Positions 22,402 through 31,565 of a DNA stretch of 64,000 nucleotides are shown piece by piece. This DNA comes from Carnegiea gigantea (lineage: Eukaryota > Streptophyta > Magnoliopsida > Caryophyllales > Cactaceae). A model generated the notes under the pieces. That model worked only from the letters and a program-made list of their open reading frames with translations, was not told the DNA's origin and did not search any database. Position numbers and translations under genes: made by a program. The stretch spans positions 376,001-440,000 of the forward strand of contig JAKOGI010000337.1 in NCBI GenBank assembly GCA_029747015.1, in the 5' to 3' direction. How positions within the stretch are numbered: position 1 is the first letter of the stretch; every line of letters starts with the position of its first letter.

Positions 22402-25400
22402 TCAATCGATGTTCATCCAAGTGTCGGGATTAAGCGCGGACTGTAGTGCTAGTATGTTCTGCTCATGCCTCTCCAACTCCTTGGCATCTTCAAAAGAAAG
22501 AGTAGGTACCATCTCAAGGTCGGCAAGAGCTTTGGATTTCACATTAACTTCTTGCTCAGTTGCCTCTAACATGGATGATCGGACCTCGACATCACCCTTA
22601 AGCTGGCGCTCCTCTTCCCGGGCAAGGCGGAGTGCGTCCTCCAGATCAACAATCCGCTGCGCCACCCCTTTGAGTTTCTCCGTCACAGCACCAAGGTCTG
22701 CGCGCGCAGTGGCAAGGTGCGAGCGCGCAAGATCGACCTGCTCGGTGCAAAGCGCCTTATCCTTTACCACATCATCTGGGTGGCGGCATGAAGAAGCTGC
22801 TTTCTTTAATGATAAGAAGGCTGACACGGCGCTTCCATAATCCTCCACTTTCTTCTTCAAAGGGATTGGATCTCCACAAAGTCGTTCAATTCCTTTATAG
22901 ATCATTGGGGCACTTTGAAGTTTTCCCTCTACTTCTTCAAATTTCACATTCTTCAAACTGGTCAAATACTCGGAGCCCATCACTCGAATGGCGGCGGTGA
23001 AAATACTTTGAGAGCCGGGTCCGGGACAGAAGGAAGTAGTGGAGGGGGCAGCGGCACAGGAAAGCTTTCCCTTCGGATCCCTAGGAGTGCCGACATCAGT
23101 GTCAGCAGAGCATAACCCCCTAGTAACCACATCAAGCGAGTGAGGACCATCAACTGAGTGATGACTCTGAGTAGCTGACACGCGCAGGGCCTCGGTTTCC
23201 CTGGAAGCTGAACTCCCAACTTCATAAGGGGATGTTTGCTTCCTCACAATCTCAATGTTCTTACCAATACCGGGGGTCGCCTTGGGGGCAGAAGATTTAG
23301 CAGCACGGCTAACATCCTCGAGTAATGGCTCATCGACGATGGGTGTCGCCTCCTGTGCTAGGTCAAACTCCCCAATCTGAATGGAAAGAAAGAAGAGGGT
23401 AAGTTTCAAAACATTTCACGCTGGTCAAAATCAAAATAACAAAGCGAAAGGAAATGTCAATAAAAGGTGAGGGAATGATGCATACGTCCTCAAGATTGGC
23501 TGGCTCGCCTGAACAGCTCTGAACATCATCAAAAAAGTCATCCCCAAGGTGGATTCTGGCGTCCCTGGGGATCATGGTCTCACGCTTCTTGCGCCCCCCA
23601 TGCCTGAAGTTTGCCTCAGACTCTGGCTCGCTATCACTGTCTGCTGCCAAACCTCGCTTTCGTTCAGCAAGGTGAACTCTCGGAGACCCATGGGCGTCAT
23701 CATCAGACTCCAGGCCCTCAGCATCTAAATCGGCCACGAGATCCTTTCCTTTCTTCCCCTTGGCCTTCTTCGATGAGCCCACCTCTGCATCTTTGTCTTG
23801 CCTGGATGAGCTCGCTTCCGTACTTTTCTGCAGAACGGAAGCGCTAGAACGAAGATCACTGATGGTCACCTTGGGCCACCAAATCTTGTAAGCTGAAGAG
23901 ATATGTTGATTCAAAGTCAAGGAACGACAGGGAAGAAAGCCCTGGGACGCAGTCCCCAAAAATAGTAGTCGTTTCCAATATAAAAGGGCATTCTCGTATG
24001 ACACCTCCCGGGTGCGAGGATCTTCAACAAGTACTCCAGGGATCCCCTGGCAAAACCCAAATTGCCTACTGAATCGGTGTGGGCTATAGGGTTCGACATA
24101 GAAGGTTGCGTCCCGACGGATAGGAAGAAAGCCATCTCGAAGAGAGATCAGGTAATCTGACTTGTCTAAATCCAAACTCCCATTGTCGATAAGGATCTCT
24201 GATCGGTTCCTCCCCAGCATTAGACAACCTATGTCGGATACTCTGCCTTCATGTATAAGTTCGCGAACATCTCCGAGGTCACTACGCGTCATATGTGACC
24301 CGGAGTAACGCACCATCAAAGGGCCTGGAGGAGGAGGTTGCAAGACATGATGAGTCTTGAAATAATGGGCGAGCCATCCATGAAGATAGTGCCAGGGGAA
24401 GAATGACCGTGAGTGAGAAGGCTTCGTAGCCGTGGTAAGCCCATTAAGGCCATGATAAATACTGGCTAGCACGGGGACAGCTAGACTGAAAATGGTACCA
24501 GATGCCATCAGGCTAGCAGCCTCAAAAGTGCCCGGGCGAATGAATTTCTCCCCGGTCTCTGGAAGTGCAAAAACGCACAGCCAACATGATAAATACGCCG
24601 CCAGATAGGTGCTATCCCTCCTCTCTTTGGGAATTCCTAGGCTTTTGAAGACTTCTAACTCCTCACGACTCCAGCAAGGATCTTGAGGTTGAATCCGACC
24701 ACTCGGATTTTGCGTCCTTGTGGGAGTCGAGCTGCGTGGGCAGCAACGTGTTGGTGCATTGTGAATGAGCTTCTTCTTACACCAAAAATCAATCCATGCC
24801 TTTGCACTGATGCCTTTCTCATGCATAGGCATTTTTTCCAAATGCCTAAAAGCCGCAAACAGAAACTTGCAGGAGGATGGCATGGTCCTCAGATTTTGCT
24901 TGTCCCGGCACTCAAAGGCTTGAAGATAGGGAATGGTCTCATCGTAGACTTTGCCATTAATTGGGAGTCCACCGAGCTTGTGCAAATCCCATAATGAGAT
25001 AGACATTTCGCCAGATATCGTGTGAAGAGTATTGGTGGTGGGAGACCAACTCTCACAAAAGGCACGCACGACATGTATATCGCGGCTGTAAGAGTAGAGC
25101 GAGGCATACACCGCCTCGTATAAAGCGCACCTTCGTAAGCGTGCTTCAAAACAGGAAAGTGCATGCTCAGTCCATTCCCAGAACAAAGGAATGTAGCTGA
25201 AGTCGCCGTAGAGGATCATGTTCGGGCCCCACCTCGACTGCCCGGATATGATGCGACGCCCAAGTACAGGGAATTCAGTAAGAAGGCTGGATTTGTCATG
25301 ATGTGTGCTCTGCAGAAAGTACCCGACAGAACCATCTTCCGCGCCCTTTTCCACCCGGATGGAAAACTTGGACGGAAAGGATGATGGCTCTATAACAGGT

Positions 25401-25534
25401 GTCTGATTAACTCTTGGCCTCCTCAATGAACGATAGATCTGGAAGCAGCTGCCTGACCGGGGATTGTCGTTTTCTTTATCCACGACAGAAAGAAGTGGCT
25501 TGCCGTCACGCTGAAACTCCTTAAGATATACCAT
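22402..25534 (-). CDS. antisense plant-mobile-domain protein of the retroelement, with one intron
   Basis: Exon 1 is complement 23486-25534 (683 codons), the intron complement 23377-23485 (GTATGC...CATTCAG, 109 nt), and exon 2 complement 22402-23376 (324 codons plus stop). The splice joins ...NLED to IGEFDLAQ... in phase 0, giving 1007 residues. Residues ~60-545 resemble the plant mobile domain (aminotransferase-like PMD, PF10536): an early ISLWDLHKLGGLPINGK stretch, WIDFWCKKK, and FIRPGTFEAASLMASGT. Residues ~590-670 are Lys/Ser/Asp-rich and disordered-looking with KKAKGKKGKD. Residues ~870-990 form a heptad-like coiled coil. PMD genes are carried by several plant transposons and retrotransposons; their role there is not established. 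The frame is fully open. Upstream (25701-26440) lie the tandem repeats. Confidence 0.8.
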
Positions 25535-25700
25535 TATAAGTCACCTGAGAACAAAATCAAACATAAAGTTAATTCTTTTTCAGGAAAGAAATCAGTAAGC
25601 AAGGCGGCGTCTAAACAAAATAGAGGTTAAAGGAGGGTGAAGCGGGGAACAAAATCAATCAAAATGTTTGTTGATTGCCCGCTAGTTGCTCTTCACTGTT

Positions 25701-26440
25701 CACACCACTTCCGTGCGTATCAGTTCCGTTCAAGGCTCGTAAGCCAAGCAGCGAACTGTACCGCAAGTGTGGCTCTTCAAGTCTTCACACCACTTCCGTG
25801 CGTATCAGTTCCGTTCAAGGCTCGTAAGCCAGGCAGCGAACTGTATCGCAAGTGTGGCTCTTCAAGTCTTCACACCACTTCCGTGCGTATCAGTTCCGTT
25901 CAAGGCTCGTAAGCCAGGTAGCGAACTGTATCGCAAGTGTGGCTCTTCAAGTCTTCATACCACTTCTATGCGTATCAGTTCCGTTCAAGGCTCATAAGCC
26001 AAGCAGCGAACTGTATCGCAAGTATGGCTCTTCAAGTCTTCACACCACTTTCGTGCATATCAGTTCCGTTCAAGGCCCATAAGCCAAGCAGTGAACTGTA
26101 TCGTAAGTGTGGCTCCTCAAGTCTTCACACCACTTCCGTATATATCAGTTCCGTTCAAGGCCCATAAGCCAAGCAGCGAATTGTATCGCAAGTGTGGCTC
26201 TTCAAGTCTTCACACCACTTCCGTGCGTATCAGTTCCGTTCAAGGCTCGTAAGCCAGGCAGCAAACTGTATCGCAAGTGTGGCTCTTCAAGTCTTCACAC
26301 CACTTCCGTGCGTATCAGTTCCGTTCAAGGCTCGTAAGCCAGGTAGCGAACTGTATCGCAAGTGTGGCTCTTCAAGTCTTCATACCACTTTTGTGCGTAT
26401 CAGTTCCGTTCAAGGCCCTTGGCCAAACAGCGAACCGTGT
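25701..26440 (-). repeat. 85-bp tandem repeat array, right arm (about 8.7 units)
   Basis: Units start at 25701 and every 85 bp to 26381; the last is partial. Inner units are more diverged (25956-26126) than the outer ones. The array lies about 165 bp upstream of the antisense gene's start codon, so it may act as its promoter or enhancer. Reading frames within the array are by-products of the repeat. Confidence 0.95.
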
Positions 26441-28618
26441 CGCGAGTGGTTCTTTAAACGGCTCCTCAACCTGCACAAGTAACACTACCCCCAAAAAAAA
26501 AGAAAAAGAAAAAAAAAGAAGAAGAAAAGGGATCTCGGCAGTCAAAAAAAAAAAAAAAAGGCGATCTATCAGCAAGTGAGCATGATATCGCGATATGCGA
26601 AAAATGCAAATGCAACAATAAATGAATGCGGTGTTACAACGGCTCCAGCAGACACGAGAAGACTTTCAAGATTATGAAGTGACTTCCTTTGGTCTCATTT
26701 CAGTCAAAGTTACTACTTTTACTGCTTATGCAAAAGAAAAAGGGGGGCAAGTCCTTCGAGATCAAGACACAACATTGCAAATTGCAATAAAATGCCAAGC
26801 AATAAGCAACTGAGCATCGAGGAAAAAAAAAAAAGGGTTGCCCAGTTTTGTTCATGGGGGCACGCATTAATATCAGACCAAGTTACTTTTTGACAGCTAC
26901 TATGTACTACGTGATGCTACGTGAACTTCATTAACATCAAGTTTAGCATCAATATAAGGTCAAGTTATCAACAAAAAAAATCCAATCTTCAAATTCCTTG
27001 AAAAAAAAAAGTGCATGAATCATAGGAGCAGCATAGCCAAAATATTGGAGAGTGTGCAACAGCAAGAAAGCTGCTATCGTGCAAGCAAAAGAGGAAACCA
27101 ACACTTTAGTGAAATTTGGGATTTAATTTTCGCCTCCCCACTGCTGAAGGCAGAAACAGAGCATTGCCAAAAAGAAGAACAGAGCCTTCGTCTTCCCCAC
27201 TCTCCCTTTCTTCCTCATGCACATGATTACAGAACCCAAAGTAAACCCATGGCCAGTTCCCTTCAAATCAAACCCAACCAAAATTTAAAAAAAAAAAAAA
27301 AAAGAAAGAGACGGGCCACAGATTATTGCCCACACACAGAAGGGTTGCCCAGATTGTTTGTACCAAAAACTTGGTTCTTGCACATGAGCACACCAAAAAT
27401 AGAAGAAAAGGGGGCAAAATCATTGCCTCTGTTTTTTTTTTTTTTTTTCATTGAATCCGAAACCATCATCAAGAACCAACCCAAGTTCATACCTCAAAAA
27501 AAAAAAAAAAAAAAACCCAAGCCCCAAAATATGCTCTGAGAACAATCCTGGGCTTGCAAAAAAAAACAGAGGAAACTTTACCTTTCAAAGCAGGGCCAAA
27601 AAATCAAACCGGAAATGAATGGGTAATCCTGGGTTTGCACAAGAGTAAACAGGAGGTGTGGGCAGAGACTCGATGATCTCCTTTAATGACCACGATGGCA
27701 CCTTTGAATGAGCAAAAGAAATGGTGTAAAAGGTGGCGCCTTTGAACAAAAGAAATGGTGTAAATGATAATAAGCAAAAGACCCAGGGGGGTTTGCTCTG
27801 TTGCAATGAAGGAAGTGGGCAATGGAGTTCTGCCTGACAAAAAAAAAAAATGGAGAAATGTGATACCTGGACGGTCACCAGCACCCAAAAATGGGGGTGA
27901 AAGTATCAAACTTTGAAGGAGGCTCCCACCGTGAGTGGCAACAGCAGCTCAAACGAAGGGGACCAGCACAAATGGAAATCTCTGGTTTTTGGCATAGAAG
28001 TCTAGCAACACAAAGGAAGTAAACAGTGGGCGAAATGAGGGAGAGTTGAGGGCTGTGCAAGGAGGTTGAGTATGATGGTGGCTGTCGAAGCAAGAGGAAG
28101 AAGAAGCGTGAGCAGTACCCTGGCATGTGAGGGGCGTGTGTCACTTAAGCCAAGCACCAGACCTAGTTCTGGTTTAAGTAAGTGAAATGCAGCCCAGCCC
28201 ATGGGAAAGGAGAAGAGGAATGAAACAAAAAAGAGGAAAAAAGGCTGTCTGGGCCCAGCCCAAGCGAAAGCAAAGAGAGGGTGGGAAACCGGAAGTCATA
28301 TGCGCCTCGCATGGTCTTTTAAGTAAAGTGACCTCAAGCTGGACTAGGTCGAAGAGGGAAAGTCAGGGCCAGGCCCACATATCTGAAGTGAAGAGGAATG
28401 CGGGATTACATTATCCAACTCATTGTTCTCCCAATTCTTTGACCCGAAAAATTGTGTGTTCACTCAATCAAATTTTCATGCCTTTCCTTAAAAAAAAAAA
28501 ATAAAAAAAAATATTGTCGGGCGAAGATCATGAAAAAAACAGCCTACACGTGCTTCAAGTAAACAAATCGAGACGTCGGCCACGCTTAAGCGACAAAAAG
28601 TCTTGTACGTGACCTTGT
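26441..28618. other. non-coding 3' internal region of the Tat-like element
   Basis: Purine-rich sequence with many A-runs (26488-26560, 27286-27304, 27497-27516) and one T-run (27430-27448). Open frames here are short or rich in Lys from A-runs and have no recognisable domain. A long 3' non-coding region is common in Tat elements. Confidence 0.6.
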
Positions 28619-28633
28619 CTCAAGGGGGCAATT
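28619..28633 (+). promoter_or_regulatory. polypurine tract
   Basis: TCAAGGGGGCAATT directly precedes the TG of the 3' LTR, in the position of the plus-strand primer. Confidence 0.7.
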
Positions 28634-29347
28634 TGTAGGCACTAAAAATTTGTTTGTGTCATGCCAAAATTAAATTTAATTAATTAATTGGGCCAACCCT
28701 TTTAATTAATTTAATCAAGCCCAAAGACTTACAAGTCAAGCCCAAAGAAATCACAAGTCAAGCCCCAAAGATGAAGCCTAGATGACCCCCAAGTCCAAAC
28801 TCAACCAAAATTCGAGTCAAAGCCCACACCGAGACTCAGGACGACTACCAAGTCGAGTCACGGCCTAAAGCTCGAACTAAGTCATGACACGGCCAAAGTC
28901 AAAAGTCAAAGTCAAAGTCAATGGTCAAAGTCAAAGACCTGCATCGGCTCACAAGTCAAACGTCAAAATCGACTCTCAAGTCAACGTCCGGTCAAAGTTC
29001 GAGGCGACCTCCAAGTCAACGCTCGGCCCAAGCCCAGAAGACTCTCAAATCAAAGTCAAAGTCAAACAAACGAAAGTCAAAGCAAACTAGGGAAAAAGCC
29101 TGATTGAAAGGCCCAAAACCTAGGTCAAGGCCCAAAACCTAGGTCAAAGCCCAAGACCCAAGTCAAGGCCTGTCTTGACTTTCAAGGGGGGCTTTCCTAT
29201 AAATAGGTCCCCTACCCCTCTTTGTAAAGAGGTTGGAAAATCCATCCTTGAAAGAGAAAGAATCAGAGGATTGTGTTCATAGAGATTGTACCCAATTCAA
29301 ATCAACTGAATTCTATAAAAATTCAATCTTTGTAATTTGTGATTGCA
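28634..29347 (+). repeat. 3' LTR of Tat-like element
   Basis: 714 bp, differing from the 5' LTR at about seven positions, all transitions. It carries about 20 TTGAC(C/T) W-box cores, almost all on the minus strand, and a TATA box at 29198-29205. It ends 403 bp before the start codon of the next gene and points the same way. Confidence 0.95.
29198..29205 (+). promoter_or_regulatory. LTR TATA box facing the BIR3-like gene
   Basis: TATAAATA, same as in the 5' LTR. It could start transcripts running into the gene at 29751. Confidence 0.5.
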
Positions 29348-29352
29348 ACAAC

Positions 29353-29380
29353 CTCAATTTATGAATAAAAAAATAAGCCT
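29353..29380 (-). mobile_element. outer end of the split inverted-repeat element
   Basis: CTCAATTTATGAATAAAAAAATAAGCC aligns with the reverse complement of the outer end of the element at 52029 (CCCAATTTACCC...AAAAGAATAGGC). It continues the piece at 7603-7816, showing that the Tat-like element inserted about 30 bp inside this small element. Confidence 0.55.
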
Positions 29381-29750
29381 TATACTGTAGTATTTTCATA
29401 AAGATCGACATTTTAAATGCCAGATTAATGTTGTTTGTACTTTGTAATAGCTTTGTGAATCAAATTTATTCCTATCAACCCCAGTCGGAGGTTCGATTGA
29501 CCCAAATAAAATGCAAAATATTATGATGGGTTGGTGACATCCATACTCACAATCACCATGTCTCCACCCGTTCTCTCTCATCCAGCGTCCACGCAGAAAA
29601 AAATAGCCAGTCAAACACCCGATTCTCACATTGGATCATTCTTCAACGTTTATACATGACATCTTTTCTTCAAACTTTCTCAAGTTCATCCTCTTGACCA
29701 TGCCAAAGACCCAAATTCTTCAACCTAACTAACCCATTTTCAGAGCAGCC
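29381..29750 (+). promoter_or_regulatory. proximal promoter/5' UTR region of BIR3-like gene
   Basis: About 370 bp between the retroelement insertion site and the ATG. No clear TATA box was picked out; the last ~100 bases are pyrimidine-rich, as in a leader. The gene keeps only this much native upstream sequence next to it. Confidence 0.4.
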
Positions 29751-31565
29751 ATGAAAACCCCACATGAAAAGCCCCTGCTGCTAATCTCTCTTCTTCTGCT
29801 ATTCTCTCTCCTCCCATTTTCACACTCTGAAGAAGACGATGTCAAATGTTTGAAGGGCTTGAAGGGCGCTTTGATTGACCCACGAGGGAGGCTCAACGGA
29901 TGGTCCTTCGAAAATTCATCTGCTGGGTTCATCTGTGATTTTGTTGGAGCCACTTGCTGGAACAATAATGAAAATCGGCTGATCACCCTTCAACTTAGCG
30001 ATTTTGAGCTTATGGGTAACATCCCAGATTCTCTTCAGTTTTGTTCTAGCCTCCAAAATTTGGATATTTCTGGTAATTCTCTATCTGGGTCTATACCCTC
30101 CAAAATTTGTTCATGGGTTCCTTTTTTGGTGAGTTTAGACTTGTCTAACAATCAATTATCTGGTCAAATTCCTACTGATCTTGGCAATTGCAAGTACTTG
30201 AATAAGTTGGTTTTGTCAAACAATCATTTATCTGGGGTTATTCCGTTTCAATTGTCTAATTTGGGTAGGCTGAATACATTCTCTGTTGCAAATAATGATC
30301 TTTCTGGGTCAATTCCGGCTTCTTTAGCTCGTTTTGATGAGTTCATTTTTGATGGGAATGATGGATTATGTGGGAGGCCAACTGGGTCTAAATGTGGTAG
30401 GTTGAGTAAGATGAATTTGGCTATTATAATTGTAGCTGGTGTTTTGGGGGCGGCTGGATCTTTGTTGTTAGGATTTGGGTTGTGGTGGTGTTACTTTTCA
30501 AGGGCTAGTAGGAGGAGGAAGGAAGGGTATGGACTTGGGAGGGCTCATGATGGCAGTTGGGTTGAGAGGTTGAGAGCTTACAAGTATTCTCAGGTTTCTT
30601 TGTTTCAGAAACCTCTTAGGAAGGTTAGGGTGGCTGATTTACTGGCTGCAACCAACAATTTTAGTCGAGAGAATGTGATGATGTCGACGAGGACCGGGAC
30701 TACCTACAAGGCCATGCTGGCTGATGGGTCTGTGTTAGGGATCAAGCGGCTTAAGGCTTCTAAGCTGGGTGAGAAGCTGTTTAGGAGTGAAATGAGCCAC
30801 TTGGCGAAACTCAAGCATCCCAATTTGGTGCCTTTGTTGGGGTATTGTGTTGTTCAGGATGAGAGGTTATTAGTTTATAAGCATATGTCTAATGGGACTC
30901 TGTATTCCGTCCTACATGGAAATACGATGGTCTTGGATTGGTCAACTAGGTTTAGGATCGGTTTGGGTGCTGCTAGAGGTCTTGCTTGGCTCCATCATGG
31001 AGTTAACCCTCCACACTTGCACCAAAATATAAGCTCAAATGTGATCCTTCTTGATGAAGATATGGATGCTAGGATAATAGATTTTGGCTTGGCAAGGCTT
31101 ATCTTGGCTTCGGACTCTAATGAGGGTAGTTACGTTAACGGGGAGTTAGGAGAGTTCGGTTACATAGCACCAGAGTATCCTAGCACCATGGTGGCATCTT
31201 CGAAAGGAGATGTGTATGCATTTGGATTAGTTCTCTTGGAGTTGGTCACAGGATACAAACCGTTAGAAGTAAATGGCGTGGAAGAAGGCTTCAAGGGCAA
31301 CTTGGTAGATTGGGTTAATCATCTATCAAGCTCTGGCCGAGTAATAGAAGCCATTGACAGAGACATACGTGGAAAAGGCCATGACAATGATATTCTCCAA
31401 GTCCTCAGAGTCGCCTCCAATTGTATAGTTTCTAAACCCAAGGATAGGTGTTCCATGTATGAAGCATATGAATCGCTAAACAACATGGCTGAGGATCATT
31501 CCTCGGAGCAACTTGATGATTTTCCACTGATTTTCGGACGGCATGATATGGATCAGCCACAATAG
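29751..31565 (+). CDS. BIR3: BIR3-like LRR receptor pseudokinase
   Basis: 604 residues, single exon. Signal peptide 1-26 (a Leu-rich core), then an LRR N-cap with CLKGLK and CDFVGATCW, four to five leucine-rich repeats (about 75-190), a membrane span at 223-248 and a kinase-like domain at about 300-585. The glycine loop is replaced by STRTG (312-316), the lysine of IKRL is kept (332), and the catalytic HRD is HQN (424-426). DFG is kept (444-446), whereas the Arabidopsis BIR2 and BIR3 proteins, as recalled, differ there. Overall wording (DDVKCLKGLK, LLVYKHMSNGTL, STMVAS-KGDVY) is closest to Arabidopsis At1g27190/BIR3. Family members bind BAK1/SERK co-receptors at the plasma membrane and hold back immune and brassinosteroid signalling. 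BIR2 or another paralogue is the alternative. Confidence 0.88.
   Translation: MKTPHEKPLLLISLLLLFSLLPFSHSEEDDVKCLKGLKGALIDPRGRLNGWSFENSSAGFICDFVGATCWNNNENRLITLQLSDFELMGNIPDSLQFCSSLQNLDISGNSLSGSIPSKICSWVPFLVSLDLSNNQLSGQIPTDLGNCKYLNKLVLSNNHLSGVIPFQLSNLGRLNTFSVANNDLSGSIPASLARFDEFIFDGNDGLCGRPTGSKCGRLSKMNLAIIIVAGVLGAAGSLLLGFGLWWCYFSRASRRRKEGYGLGRAHDGSWVERLRAYKYSQVSLFQKPLRKVRVADLLAATNNFSRENVMMSTRTGTTYKAMLADGSVLGIKRLKASKLGEKLFRSEMSHLAKLKHPNLVPLLGYCVVQDERLLVYKHMSNGTLYSVLHGNTMVLDWSTRFRIGLGAARGLAWLHHGVNPPHLHQNISSNVILLDEDMDARIIDFGLARLILASDSNEGSYVNGELGEFGYIAPEYPSTMVASSKGDVYAFGLVLLELVTGYKPLEVNGVEEGFKGNLVDWVNHLSSSGRVIEAIDRDIRGKGHDNDILQVLRVASNCIVSKPKDRCSMYEAYESLNNMAEDHSSEQLDDFPLIFGRHDMDQPQ

Larger units (their letters stand above)
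20669..26440 (-). repeat. right arm of 5.5-kb inverted repeat
   Basis: Reverse complement of 13329-18831. It carries the canonical order for this element: integrase (+), antisense gene (-), 85-bp repeats, 3' non-coding region. It is about 260 bp longer, mainly because of extra 85-bp units. Confidence 0.95.
7817..29347 (+). mobile_element. 21.5-kb rearranged Tat-like Ty3/gypsy retrotransposon
   Basis: Bounded by 714-bp LTRs (TGTAGGCACT to GATTRCA) and by a perfect 5-bp target duplication, ACAAC at 7812-7816 and 29348-29352. Order inside: primer site, gag, protease, truncated RT (all +); 85-bp tandem repeats and a plant-mobile-domain gene (+); integrase and RNase H (-); a second copy of the protease-RT linker joined to integrase (+); the plant-mobile-domain gene (-); tandem repeats; non-coding 3' region; polypurine tract. 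Extra ORFs, often antisense, between integrase and the 3' LTR are known in Tat-lineage elements, so the right half is canonical. The left inverted arm is the anomaly. No complete RT (no Y-x-D-D box) is encoded, so this copy is non-autonomous. The LTRs differ at about seven positions (about 1%), so the insertion is young. Confidence 0.9.

Noticed and set aside
22409..22840. 143-codon open frame opposite the coiled-coil exon (also 16663-17094)
   Set aside because: Shadow of the high-GC coiled-coil coding sequence; Ser/Arg-rich composition expected from the antisense frame.
25637..26579. Series of overlapping ~76-codon open frames with near-identical products
   Set aside because: They are produced by the 85-bp tandem repeat; length 85 rotates the frame, and the peptides have no domain. 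Repeat by-product.
27015..27539. 174-codon open frame near the 3' end of the Tat-like element
   Set aside because: Rich in Lys from A-runs and Phe from a T-run, no domain, in a non-coding region.
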